Assembly: GCA_021234535.1 (NCBI GenBank) | Contig: CM037843.1 | Span: 17,329,911-17,393,910, forward strand | Length of the DNA stretch: 64,000 nucleotides | Origin: Stichopus chloronotus | Lineage: Eukaryota > Echinodermata > Holothuroidea > Aspidochirotida > Stichopodidae | Reading direction: 5' to 3' | Shown here: piece after piece, positions 21,785 through 34,806 of the stretch | How positions within the stretch are numbered: position 1 is the first letter of the stretch | Layout of the letters: each line of letters opens with the position of its first letter | Translations under genes and position numbers: made by a program | Notes under the pieces: generated by a model | Database searches by the model: none | Told to the model about the DNA's origin: nothing | Seen by the model: the letters and a program-made list of their open reading frames with translations, nothing else

Positions 21785-22100
21785 GCCATTGGGGAGTATA
21801 CCCAGTAATGAATATTCAGTTGGTCCAAACAGCTGGTAGCTGATGCCTTAATGAGGTGATCAGCTTTTAGATTTTATACAGTTCTTAGTTTCACTAAATA
21901 CTGTACAAGGACCGATCAAAGAGCTACGACTTGAGTGCATGTTTTTGATTTGCTGGTGAGAGCTGTACTGTTGCATATTCATTATGTAGGCATTTACATT
22001 AAGAACCGTTAATTTTCAAATATGATTTGCCATTTTTGTTGCGTTTCAAAGTAGGTACGGTCGTTCCATCCATGAACACCCTTGCATGTACAGAGTGGGT
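21785..22100. repeat. Dispersed repeat family R2, copy 1
   Basis: Aligns with about 61397-61760. Shared words in order include GCCA(T)TGGG, TACTGAATATTCAGTT-like, ACGACTTGAGT, CTGTACTGTTGCATATTC, ATGTAGGCA, TAAGAACCGTT and ATGATTT. It lies about 275 bp downstream of R1 copy 1. Class unknown. Confidence 0.65.
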
Positions 22101-22675
22101 AATAGTTCATCATATAAATTATGATAAGAGAAAATGAAGAAATTTAGTGTGCGGTTGTGTGCACTGAGCAAAGATGGACTATATATATATATGTATATAT
22201 TGCACAATGTACGAATGAAAGCCTGTTGATCACTAAAAATAGATTTTTAAAATAACTGACAGAGCTTAAGAAAACAGTAAAGATTTCAGCCTCCCTGCTT
22301 GTAAAGGACTTGATGTTTGTCCCTCGGTCAGTGTATGTTCAAATTTGCGGCAGATGTTTCTGCTATGTTCATTTACTTCTGTGTGCCAATTGTGCACTGC
22401 ATTTTTGCAAGCTCATATAGTACTGCCCATTTGTCTTGTAAGTTGTGCTGCCACCTAACTGAAACACTGTTTTTGAATACAGGTTGTGTTGCCTGAACCC
22501 ACCCACTGACAGTACACCCAGACTCAAGACAAGATTTTATATTACCAATTGCCTTTCAAAGATCAGAATGACAAAATCCTTATCCTAGCAACAATACAGT
22601 CTAGCCTACATCTCTGTTCTATGGTATGGCATCAACAGCCATGTTTCCCTTCCAGACTGCCTCACATGTTCTTTT

Positions 22676-22697
22676 GGTCTGTCTGTCTGTCTGTCTA
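22676..22697. repeat. TCTG microsatellite
   Basis: About five uninterrupted copies of a GTCT/TCTG unit. Confidence 0.9.
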
Positions 22698-25180
22698 GTC
22701 TGGTCTAGTCCATCTGCCTGTCATTTAGCTGTATGTTTGTTCAAATGTGATTGAATGTTACTTTTCATGTTTTCTACCTAAATAATTCCAACATTAATGA
22801 GCAACATAAACTCATTATTCTCATCATCAGAGGTTAAGTAACCGACAAGAGCGGGCAAGTAGAAATGACAAAGTGTTTTGAAGGCACAAAAGTAATGTGA
22901 CTGGAAAGGGTAGTCAGGAGAATCTATTTTGCAGACAGGGGTGTAGACATGCTCATTGAATGGAATGTACCATTATGGGCAAACTGAGGATGCTATTCTT
23001 TTGTCCGTGTTGTATTCCACTTACTATTCCGTCTCTGAAGGTAAACAATTACAAATATTGTGTGGCTGCCAGGGATTGATCACTCGCCACTAGGAAAAAT
23101 TTCAGACAAGTCCATCGGTAGTTTCTGTGGGATTATTTGAGCGGAGGTTTTAAACCGAACTCCACTCAGATTTCGAGAAGCTGCCCACAGTGGAACAGGA
23201 GTTGGAAGAAAATAGTTTGATTTCTGCAGAAAAGACTTGGATGTTGTGTGTTAGATCGTTTTGATTCAGTAGGCTAGGAAGTTGTTTTGTTTATAGGTTG
23301 AATGGAATAACCAAGGGTCCTCAGCGTAAGCATTATCTCACTGATTCAGGCAAGACTAGGCATAGAAGGTAGCATTGTGTTTACACATCTCTGAGCTCTG
23401 CCCCCTGGGAAACTTCCACAACAGTTTCGAAAAAAATCCTTGAAATTCCATTTTGCTTGTTGATGTTTTTCATGCCTTCAGATTTGGCAATTCTTCCGGA
23501 ATCATTTTAATTAACTGACTTACTCTCTTCATCTCTGTACTCTGGGTCGTAATTAGACAAGTGATCTGAGTAGGCCTATGTGACAGCAAATTCAGACATT
23601 GTGTGTAAAAGCAAACCGTTTGTGATGACAGTTGTAACAGCTCACCAAGTGTATTATGGGAAGAGACAAATATTCGATATGCTGATTTAAGTTCGTAAAA
23701 AATTTCCCCCACAAGAAATTTTATTCCATGTACATCACAAATCTTGTGTGAACTCCTAGACATTGTTACCCTTTTTGTTTTTCAGAGTATTTGAACTCAG
23801 TGGTGGAAATGAAGTTCAAGAAGGAAAAAAAAAATTAATCATTTATATAGAGGTTCTGACCACTCTTATACAGCCTAGAGACAAAAGGTTGTCTGTTTAG
23901 GTGAATGTGATATCTGTGCTTTTAGCAAATCTAGCCAATAAACCATCTTTATCAACTGATATTGAAGGCTGGAAATGTAGTAGGCAGAGGGAGGCTATTT
24001 GAGAGGACAGAAATTGGAGCACAGGAGGGTTGCAGAGAGATTTGGGTAGAAGAACAGTCGATGGGTGTGGTATTTTCATTCTCACATGTCGCTACTGCTT
24101 GAAGTCAAAGATCACAGCTGGAAAGGAGCTGTGCGCAACTATTAAATTTCATTCATAGTTTGCGATTGTATTTATCGGAGAGCCGCGTGGCGGTTGCCTT
24201 CCTAGCTATCTTTCATCATTCGGTGTGCGAGTTAGATGGCCCAGTGATAGTGTGTTTGTTTGCACCCCGTACCACATGTGATAATCAAAACACAGAGCCA
24301 GTGTCCATATCAATATGAAAAAGACAAAACACACACAAGAAAATAAGAAAGATCTTCATTAGGTCCTCAAAACAAGCTTGAAGTGAGGATTCCTTGACCA
24401 TAGAAGGGAGTTCTCTCCCTGATAACTCTGTGACCGGAGCGAGAGACCTCTAATACCTGTAGACAGTTACGGGAGAACACACCTACAGACTGTTATTTTG
24501 CTTGAGGGACATCAATAGCTCTGATACTGTTAGCACGTAACAGTAGAGACAGGTTGCGAATTCTCACAGTTTTTCCGCCAATGCCTGAATATTTCAAAGG
24601 GTTCACATGCCCAGCTGATACCCGATCGTGTTAAAGCTAGGACGGGTGACACAGGATCGTGCTAGTTTTTGGGAAAGCTGTCCGATATTTTCATTAAAAT
24701 TTTGCCAACCTTTTAGTTGCCTTTTGTCATCAGCAGGGAGTGGTGGGGGGGGGGGTGTAGGAGGAAGGGAAGACAGTGCCAGAATGGCCTGTTACAGATG
24801 ATGAAATGACACATTGTTTCGAATGATTGCAGTCCAATATTAACATTTTGGGTATTATTTTGATAAGAGACAATAAGGAAGCATAAGAGTGCAGTTGAGA
24901 TGATTTTGGAGGTTGAGGAAGGAGTAGGTCTGGAGTGGGGTGGAGAAGGTGTCATCATGGAGCTATGGTGCTGTTGACATGTCCCCAAACCTTCATACAA
25001 TGAAGAACACACTTTCAGATTTTAGAATGGGAATTACGGTGATATGATATGTAGCTCTTTAAGTATATGGACAGTATTGTACACTTGCCAGGGAGTAGAT
25101 TTGGAAAGATTGAATATAACATTAACATTGAATCCTGCCTATTTCCAGGTTTCAGCTGTGATCAATATTCTTGACATCTT

Positions 25181-25210
25181 AGCCAATCGTCACATGATAT
25201 CATACATGTT
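25181..25210. repeat. 30-base dispersed repeat, copy 2
   Basis: Differs from 19007-19036 at a single base (C to G at position 9). Confidence 0.7.
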
Positions 25211-28200
25211 GAAGTCCTTGACATTGTTTGTTTGTACGTACACCTGGTTCTTCAAGTTGAATGTTCTCCATTTTATCGCCAGGTTTGATAGCGTATAATG
25301 AATATTCATATCATTCAATCCCTGAACCAGCCAATTCATTAACATCATTTCTGCTCAGTAGCAACAACAGTGATACATTTCAGAGGATACTGCACTGTTA
25401 AAGATGCATTTTATAATTCTCACTGTAATGCTAATCTCATATGTTGAAACATTTGATGAATAATTCACGTAATTCACTACCCCGAAGAGCCGATCTTCTC
25501 ATCTTATGTCATACATTTTTATGTCTTCTTCTGAAAGCAAACCGTAACCATTACCGTGTGCCTGCAGCCTGCTGGAGACAGGATTTTGTTTCCAAATGAA
25601 ATATTATGTGCAGGGAATAATTCAGTCGTCAAAATTTGCATTTAAGCAGTTTTCAGGTTTCTTTGGTATTTTGTTGCAAATCTGTGAAAATCATTATGTT
25701 GAATGTACATAAACTGCTACGCAATATTCCATTTGTGTAGTAATTGGACCGTCTTGTGTGGCAAAATGAGATGCGATACCGGATAAATTTTTCCCTGCTG
25801 TGTGAGGGTGAGGGTGATTTACACCTCTGATTATATTGACCGTTTAAAGATGCAGAGTAGTATAAGATCAGCTGATGAAAGAATTGCTGATGAAAGAATC
25901 TCTGAAAATGAATCAAACCCACTGACCGGTGCTTAAAATGGTAATAATTGTTCTATTTTGTTTTGTCAGTAGTGTATGTATGCATGCACATTGTTTAATT
26001 TCTTATAAAATAAGTTGCCACACAAGTAGGAATATCACAGTCAGGAAAGTCGCCATGCCATTCGGTGCCGATAGGGTCTAACCGGGACCAGCTCATGCTG
26101 ACCGGAGACAAGCTTAAAGTTTGCTGGGCCCCGGCACTAAAATGATCGACTTCAGAAATTAAAGAAGTACTTGTAAAAATTATACCTTACAACACAAAAC
26201 ATTCGACCATGTGCTCTGCCCATAAATCATTGTGGTTATCTGATTTTGAGCATGGCGATCCTTGAATTACAAAATTAATGCACTGAAAAATCCTGTAACA
26301 CACACTCACGCTAGTTACATAGGAGTATGATCCTACTGAAGACCTATTTAAATCACTTGCAGGCACATGCAGTAGTCTAGCCTACTGGACAAGCACCGAA
26401 ACATAGATGAATAAAAAGAAATATATGTAACAAAAAAGAAAAAAAGTGCACATTAAAAAAAAAAAAAAAAAGGCTGAAAACTGGGGCATACTCCAAGGGG
26501 TATGGTGAGACATATTCATCAGTTCAAATAATTAGTCAGCACACAAACTGGGCTGGGAATGTGATGGTTTCACAGAAATTAGTGTAGGCTATTGTTACCT
26601 TCTGTATGGCATATTCAGTTGGAGACTTACACTGTCAAATTAATACAAGGATGACCTTTATTGGAGCAATGTTGTCATTGGCCGACCCCCAGCAAAATGA
26701 TGATTTGATCCTTACATTCTGTGCCACCATCCAGTGTTGGCGACAACCCAGATCACAATACTCATGTGTTATAACCCTTTCAGATTTCACCCATAACCTT
26801 CAATTCTGCCATGCTTCTTCATCTGCCATACCCCATTCCTACTTTTTTTTTTTTGCGGTTGAAGTTGTGACCCCCATGTTTTCGTGTCACCATCATCACC
26901 CAGTGCCAGACTGTTTATCGGGGAGGATTAATTAGGTATCATTCGTGGATCACCTAGCCTGTTCTACATCTTTTTGTTAGTCATAAACACGGTGTATCCC
27001 TTGTTTGGCGTTCAGTTAATAAAAGTTACAAATTATATAACAGAGGTTGAGCTTAAACCTCAACTCTGATTTCTGAATGTGTGTCACATTTTGAACCGCT
27101 AATGTTGCTTCTCCTCGAAATGGAGAAGGATAAAAATAGATGACACGGGAGAGGGAATTTTGTTTGAACAATAGAACCATTAATTTGTATTATGAACTCG
27201 AGAACACAAAGCCGGGGCAAGTGTTTGTACATTCCAAAAATACTCAATGTAGGACACAATCTTGGAAGGGGGAAAAGTGAGCAAAGTGAACTACTTTTCA
27301 ATACTGAGAAATGAAATGAAAGGAAAAGAAAAGAGATGCTAGATGTGTGTATCATATTGAAGGTTCTGTTTACCAGAAATTAATGTGACACCATCAAGGG
27401 TAAATCTAAGCAGCTATTAGATCAAAAAAGGAATGGAATGAGATTATCAATGGTACCAGCATGTGCTTTACATGACAGGATTTTTGGATTATTGGTGGTT
27501 AATGAAAGCATCATCGTACAAAAATATGGAGCCTTGTTCATTCGTACAAAACTTTTCGTGGAAGAGTATTTAACATGACATCCGTGGTCTGTAGCAGTCT
27601 GTCAAAGTCGTGATTAACAGTTGGGTTGGCGCCTCAATGTATGACGATTGGTTGTTTTGAGAAGATGAGTAAAATTGCTCATCTGCACGGATGAAATTCG
27701 TGAATCATGAAGCATAATTGTTTAACACCGTGACTCAATATTCGACAACATCTTGATGGTAACAAAAATTTTTTGAAAGATTCTGTTTGAACAAACTAAT
27801 TGTGAGTTGCTTTCATACAGAGCACTAAAGTGTTTATGGTTTTGTTCAATGTAGTTTATACTAAATTTACATTTGCGAATATCATATCAACTCAAGTATC
27901 GTGAAAGCAAAAACACAACATACGTTAAAAGGAGCCCAAGTTAACGATTCGATGAATTCTAACTACAACATTAACTGTAGTCCATGCTGACATACGAAAA
28001 GCCCTGAACTTCTTACAGCGAGTCACTGTAATGAAAATCATTCCCATGGACATCCCTGAACCTTTTCTCTCATGGAGCAGAACATAGCAGGACACGGAAC
28101 ATTGAAAACAAAATGTAACTTCTGAAACAAAGATCCTGTCATCCCGTTTACTGTCGTGTCTTTGTTGCCCTGTCATCAAACTGGTTCTCGTGTGTGAAGA

Positions 28201-28794
28201 GTATCTTGTGATTTCAGATTTAGGCCTAGGTATCTTTGAGCATTGCGTCATCATTCATCATCAACATTACGCTCCCATTGGTATTTCCCCCGGCCATTGT
28301 ATGATGAAGCCAAAGCACTTTTATCTTTTGGTCATGAAAACCCTTACATTGGATGCACTGTGCGATGCTTCAGCACCGCAAAGTGCAAAACGACGTTTCA
28401 AGTTTGTTATAAGACAAGGTGAAGTCACTATTTCTTGACAGGACACTTGTCTTACTCCGAGATGCAAGCACAACCCTGGTAGCAGTTTGTACTTATACCA
28501 CATCTGATAACCGTGCATAGATTTAGCACCGTTGTAATTGTGTGCAGTGTTCACAGTTGACTTGACATGAACAGTGGGACTAGTAAAGTGAACAATGCTC
28601 AGATCATTAACCTGAATTGACCAAGTATACTTTTCGGAGAGGGTGTCATAACTGTTTCTCCGTGACGATTTCTGAGCGAAAAGTGTCATCTGAGAGCAAT
28701 TACCCCGCTGTGCGTAGCATCTAGATCACAGAATAATTATCGTCATCATATTGTACTTCATCATGCCACCAAACTTAAAGGGAAATCGGGCTTT

Positions 28795-29135
28795 CACATC
28801 TAAACATGGCGTACAAAGAAAGTACCTTTAATCAATGTTGAACCATTCAGTGTCACCAATAAACATCAGCAATAGCTTCATATCATAAAAAAGATTATGC
28901 ACAGTGTGAATTACGGAGTATGCATCGTTTAAATTTTTGAAAGTTTGGGTGAGCAAATCATTCTTGAGCAACAAACAGCCAAAATTCTATCTGTGAGAAA
29001 CTTGATTCTTAAGAGAAGGCCACGTGTCCTTTCTTACTGTGAATAAATTATTATGCTGTGTCCATAAGTATTGGTTATAAAACTATGCTTTTTTTTTTCT
29101 GTAAAAGAAATACCTTATTCCTTTAATGTTGCTCA
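28795..29135. repeat. Dispersed repeat family R1, copy 2
   Basis: Carries ATGGCGTACAAAGAAA, CACCAATAAACATCAGCAATAGCTTCA, TTGAAAGTTTGGGTGAGCAA, TGTGAGAAACTTGATTC and the run of T followed by CTGTAAAAGAAATA, each aligned with copies 1 and 3. The upstream TTAAAGGGAAATCGGGCTTT may belong to the element too. Confidence 0.75.
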
Positions 29136-30239
29136 GGAAACGCTGCACTACATTGATCACAGTGCTGAGTGGTGCTAATGGTCACCAGTGTTTCTGGATG
29201 TTGATAACTCGTCTTGCGGTCACTCTTCTCAGTGTTCATGTGACGTCGGCGTTCTGATTCGAACAAGTTCAGCGACAAAAATTTCATAGAACTGCCATGC
29301 TCTGCTGCCTTTATTTTTCTTCAAATTCTTAGACCATGTTATTCCAGCCATGTCACTTTTGTTTTTTGACAGAAGTCATTTTTTTTTTTTTTTGACAAAA
29401 AGTCTTGAAACAAGATTAAGTTGTTACTGTTTGTTAAGCCAAGAGAATGAAAATCAGAGATTTGCTTCCACTGACGGCATGCTTCAAAAATTGCCATATG
29501 AAGTTATCATCATTCAGTAAAAATTTCTTGATTTGTTTGAAAACTGCGTATGCACCAAGTAAATCTAAGTTCAAAATCCTGCACTCGGTGAAACAACATT
29601 TACAATGGATACATTCCATCGTTCCTAGCATGAATGCTAAAGCACCATTGTCTTGTCAGGCATGAATCATGGTCCTCCATCTCCCGTTCAACACTTCTAT
29701 CCTTGTTTGTGTAGGCCTGCTGTAGACCTTGATTACATGTAAATAATGACGAAAGAAGAAAAATGAGTGATGAAAAAAAAAAGCCGCATGTGTTGTTGTT
29801 TTTCTGATGCAGTTTATCTACAACTTTCATTCTGTTGGCCGCACAGTAGTGGCGACAATTTCTGAAATTTTCTCTGGCAACATCTACTTTGGAAATAATA
29901 TCTCACTAATAGTTGTAAGTGGAGAAATTACAGCACAGGTTGTGAGTGTGATTTATTGGACTGCCAAAGTAATCACAATTACTGGCTAGTAATCAATTAC
30001 GACTGCCAGCACTGAGCACAGGGTACAGTAGATGGGATCGGATCTGTCAACCTCTGAAGAGATATTTGCCTGAAGATCTCACCAAAGAGATGGAAAAGAA
30101 AAAGGAGAAAAAAAAGGAGAATTTTTGCTTGAAATAAACTTGAAGATTTTGAAAAACTGTTTTGTCCTAAAGTCATCATAAAACTTCTTATATTTTCAAC
30201 TTAATGTCTGTTGTGGTAAGCCATCCATTTATTGGAACT

Positions 30240-30350
30240 TTTTCTCTTGTTGCCTCTTCTCCACTTTTCTTCCCCTCCTCTTTGTCTTACTGCCTTCACC
30301 TATCCCCTTTCTTCTTCTCCCTCTTCCCCCTCCCCTCCTCCCCCTCCCAA
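30240..30350 (+). other. Polypyrimidine tract
   Basis: Roughly 110 bases of mainly C and T on the + strand with few purines, ending in TCCCCCTCCC. Such tracts can form triplex structures or, if transcribed as +, bind pyrimidine-tract proteins. No splice acceptor with coding sequence follows. Confidence 0.7.
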
Positions 30351-33300
30351 AAATCAAAAGTCTTGAGATTCCATTTTGCTTTTCTGACTGGTGGTTCTTT
30401 CTGAAATGTGGTCCATATCTGGATAATTTGAAGATCTTCATATAAGTCTTAAGTTCTTCTCAGAGTTTTCAAAAGCAGTTAGCTGTTTGTTGCAGATCAG
30501 GGAAATGGTAGGGGGGGGGGTTGAGAGGACAAGTATTGACACCAGCAGATCCGTGGAAGACCAATGGGACCGTGGCTCCTCCCAATTGCCAAACAACACA
30601 CACTGTTAGAACACGTGCCGATTGCAAGCTACGTGAAGATCAGAAAGGCAAAAAAAAAAATTGGAATTTTTCTCATGGCACTTTATCATTGTTGTTTCCT
30701 CAAGATGGAAGAGTAACTGACAATATACATCCTGGAAATCTCAGGTGAAATTTGTCGCGAATTCATTTACGTCTTTAAGATTTTCAACAATTGTCACAAT
30801 CTTGTGATAGTGGTCAGGTTAGGATCCCCTTCAAAGGATTGACGATGGAAATGCTGCAGTATTGACGAGAGAAGCAAACAGTTTTCACAGAACGATTGAG
30901 CAGTTCTCTCCACTTCGGTCTGGAGGAGAAGTAGTCCTTTTATGGTACTTCGATTGATGACAAGACTGCACTCGCATCAGTTCCGGTGTGCCCCACCATC
31001 CGCCTCTCACAGAGACCCCCTGATCAGGCCCATTATCTGCTGTGATAAGCCCCTGCATAGGATATAATGATTTACCGAGAGAGAGCGATATCAACGTAAT
31101 ACCATAGAGACTTCATCAGCTGGTCATTGCCCATGCCGGTCATTGAACCGTGTCTTGCCTGACTTTCCATGCAGAGTTATGTACGGCTAATGAGCATGCA
31201 GTTGACAACAGGAGAGCGATAAACAAAAAGAGAGGAAAAAAATAGCACCAACAAAAAAAAAAACAGTCAAATGGTCAGTCGTAGTAATCACACACCAAGG
31301 GGCAAGAAGCCACTTCAAGAAAACTTGGCTTCACTTGAAGATTCATGGGTGTATAAAAGATTGATTTTACAAGAGGTGTCAACAGCTTATTCGGTGAATC
31401 GGACAACTTTAGTGCGAAAAGCAGTTTGAGAAGAATAACGGCCCTCGGCTTTTTTTTCATCCAAAATTAGGTGGATGGCATGAGGTACCTCATCTCATAG
31501 GTCAGTGGCTTCTTGTCGCCGGTTCACCGGGGTCAAGAAACACCTAACCAGTGTCAATGGACTCGAGTTGCCTCAGAAAGACACTGTGGTCGTTCACCGC
31601 GTGAGCATCAAACTTAGGCTTTCCTACCTATCTATCTTTAATTGCTTTTCTTCTGCTTGTGTCCTCATTTTCAGTAATCTAATCTTTTCTGGGTTATTCT
31701 AAAGTTGTCGTCAGTTGAATGAACGTAAAGAAGAGAAAAGGGGCATGTCTTCCTTCATTTCTTCAAGTCCGCAATGGAGATATCAAAAGTTATCACCGGG
31801 AATTTCCCTCGATGTCTGCATGTCCTACTGCATCCTGCTTTTGTCTCTCTCAGTAACCTTAAATGGATATGAATTTTTTTTTCTCTAGAATTCCTTTTTT
31901 TACCCTCCTTTTTTTTCAGATTCAGAAGTTTTGTCTATTCTGTTTTTCTTATCTCTTATTTTTTTGCCTTCCATCTCAGAAAGTGAAGGGCATCTGTAAC
32001 TCCTGATACATTCTTAGGTGCACAGATGGTTAGTCTGTGACGTTGCACCCCGTCAGGGAACGGGACGGGGTCGCCGTTAAAGAGTTGCCGGTGTCGACAG
32101 CACACTGTATGTGCTGAATATCTCCTGTGGATCAGCAGTCAAGAAGTCAACTCTCTGCTGTGATAACCCGCAGACTCGTCAGAAAAAAAAAAACGTTTGA
32201 TATCCTCGCATCGAGGATCTCAGATTCACACGCGGAAAGAGCTATCTCCATTTGCTTTACATATTTTCTTTTTCTACTTTTAGTTGTCATATACATCTTA
32301 TCTTGTTCTGACATCGTTGCACCTCCAAATGCAGTGGGACATCCATATTTGGGGGGGGGGGAGAAGAAATTTGAGAGAAGAATCTAGTCGCATGGCCTCC
32401 AAAGCTCTAAGCGAAAAGCCAGTATCATTCTTAGGTTCATTGTGTATGTGGCCATTCACCTCAACTTTGGCAGCAGAAGCTTTTACTGAATTTGGGTCTT
32501 GTTGTTTTTTAAATTCTTTTAACCATATTCTTAGATTTCTCTTTTTTTCTGGAGAGCCAGGATGGCTTGCGATGGCATCGGGCAACATAAAACTGCAGCT
32601 ATGACAGAAGTTTGTGATTTTTGTCAAGATTTTGCATAAATTAGCTGTGATAGGGGGAGTATCCTACTGTTCAGTGACTCTAAAAGGATTAGTTTCTCCT
32701 TTCTGCTCGGTTGGTGAATTTTAACACCCCAATGGAAGAAAAGATTATCGTAGCTCATTGTTAAAAAAAACAGCACTGTGTGATAAATCAAGGGAGAGGG
32801 GGAAAGAAGACTGCAGTCATTTTGAGATATTTTTCCCAATGACAACCAATGATCTTATGTTTTCATTTTGGGTGAGATAGTACATATAATGACTTGCTGT
32901 TTATTGTTATTGATCTGCAGATCACAATTCTTAGTGTCTTTGGTACTTATTGTAACATATTGCATTGGTGCCAGCTCAGTCCTTCTCACACCCACTCTCC
33001 TCGGCTGTTCTCTCAGTGGCTACAGTTCATTTTTCCTGCCCTTGCGATTAAAGTGATCGTAATTTCTAAGGGCTGCGGCTTAACCGTTGGTAACGAATGG
33101 AAGCCCGAGTCTTACTTGAACCTACAAGGACCTGGACGAGCTCTGGCTGGTGTCTTGTGTCACATGTCATGGAATGTCTCCCATTCTCCCTGACCGTTTC
33201 CACCGAGGTTTTAGCTGGAAGGGAATTAACACGCAGGGTAGGATTATTGACATTATCCGCAAAATTCAATATTTCATAACTGTTGTCATGGCAACATATT

Positions 33301-34740
33301 CTTTTATGTTTCTTGATAATACTGCAGTGAAAAGTTTTGCTGGTAGAAAAGATTTAACTTTTCATTGAGACAAACAAGGAATAAAAGGAAATGAATTCTT
33401 TAAGGACAGGGTGAAAGTATTTCATGGCTGATGGAAGGATTACCAAATGGTGTATGATTGAATTCAGTAAAACCAGTTTTCAAAAGTTTCAGTTAACCAA
33501 ATCTGCCCAAGGACTTGACTGGATGTACATTGCAAAGCAGTACTGTAACTTAAAGAAAGCTTTGTCACTAAGTATTGTGATATTACTGAGACTTAGTGTG
33601 TCCACTTTGAATAAAAGAGATTGATAATGGAAGTCTTTCGGTGAAGCGGGGGAGGGAGAGGGGCATCCGCCTATCCATGATGTGAAGCCCCATAAAAGTG
33701 TGAAATTAGGCAGTTGGAAAAATTGACAAATTTCAAACAAGACAATACTTGCAACAGCTATGCACCAGTGGTGCAACGTGGATACATCTTTCTTGGCGGG
33801 GTGGGCCAAGGCTCGTGTGGTGTTCATCATCACTCACGTTGTGACTGACATTCTTGGAAGACTGTCGAAGTGGATCACCACCATCGGTGTGCACTGAGAG
33901 TACATCGAAATTTTAAGACAGAAATACCCTGTAGATCGCTGGAAATCACCTTCTTCGGTTTTGCAGGAGCCCTTCCACTCTAGTGTCGAAAAACTGCTGC
34001 TGCCTACTGTTCCCCTCCAAGTCACACCTCCACTGTGTGAGAGTGAGTGAAATATGCAGGGAGCTAAACAAAATTAAAGCTTTGTGTGAAATGTAGATAT
34101 GCATACATTGCCATATCTCAGTTTCCTACAATTTTGTCAGTTACCCCACTGGTCGGGCGTCCCCCTGCCCTCAGGTCTGTTAGGTTATTGTTTAATCTGG
34201 TCCTGATATAACAAACAGAATGATACCCATCTAGCTGATCAGTCTCTGGTAATGATACCATGATGATGACATATAGCAATTCCAGAACATAACACAAAAT
34301 CCATGATTAGTCATGAAAAGGGAGAGGGGAGGAAGGAATGAATGACTGAATGACTGACTAGTAATTCAGCTAGTCTTTTTGAAGGCTTTTCAAGCATACC
34401 TTTCATTTTGCATATTTAGCTTTTAACCCCGAACAGCATCGTTGCCGGTTTGTAATCATGCATTATATTCTTTATTGCATTGAACCTTGTCGACAAAAAA
34501 TCTTGAAGTTTCTTGTAATTTTTACAGGAATTTCCTAATTATGGAATTGGCCTGTGTTTGTGCTGGGTAGCTGTGTACCTTACTTAGGATGTCAGGACTT
34601 AGGACCCAGTTGTGAAATTTGTTACCTGGTTCCACAATTTCACTCATTTACATTGTGCAAAGTGTTATATTAATGTGCCAAGCATAATGTCATATCATGA
34701 CTTCACAAAGAACTCAAAGACAACACAAATTATATTTTTG

Positions 34741-34806
34741 GGTACCCAACTGACCATGGATGGCGTGAAACCAGGTACCCAACTCACCATGGATAGCGGG
34801 TAACCC
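34741..34806. repeat. Short tandem repeat, 33-bp unit, two copies
   Basis: GGTACCCAACTGACCATGGA at 34741 recurs as GGTACCCAACTCACCATGGA at 34774, followed by TGGCG or TAGCG. A partial third start (GGGTAACCCAGG) lies at about 34798. Confidence 0.8.

Larger units (their letters stand above)
22101..28794. other. Non-coding stretch without recognised gene
   Basis: Holds AT and TCTG microsatellites (22179-22200, 22676-22697), the second 30-base repeat (25181-25210), a run of 12 G (about 24746-24757) and an A run near 26455-26471. No exon with family resemblance was seen on either strand. Confidence 0.55.

Noticed and set aside
32298..32627. 109-codon minus-strand frame with coding-like composition
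   Set aside because: A + strand frame is also open through the same bases, no splice sites or homology were recognised, and several frames of this length occur in the window.
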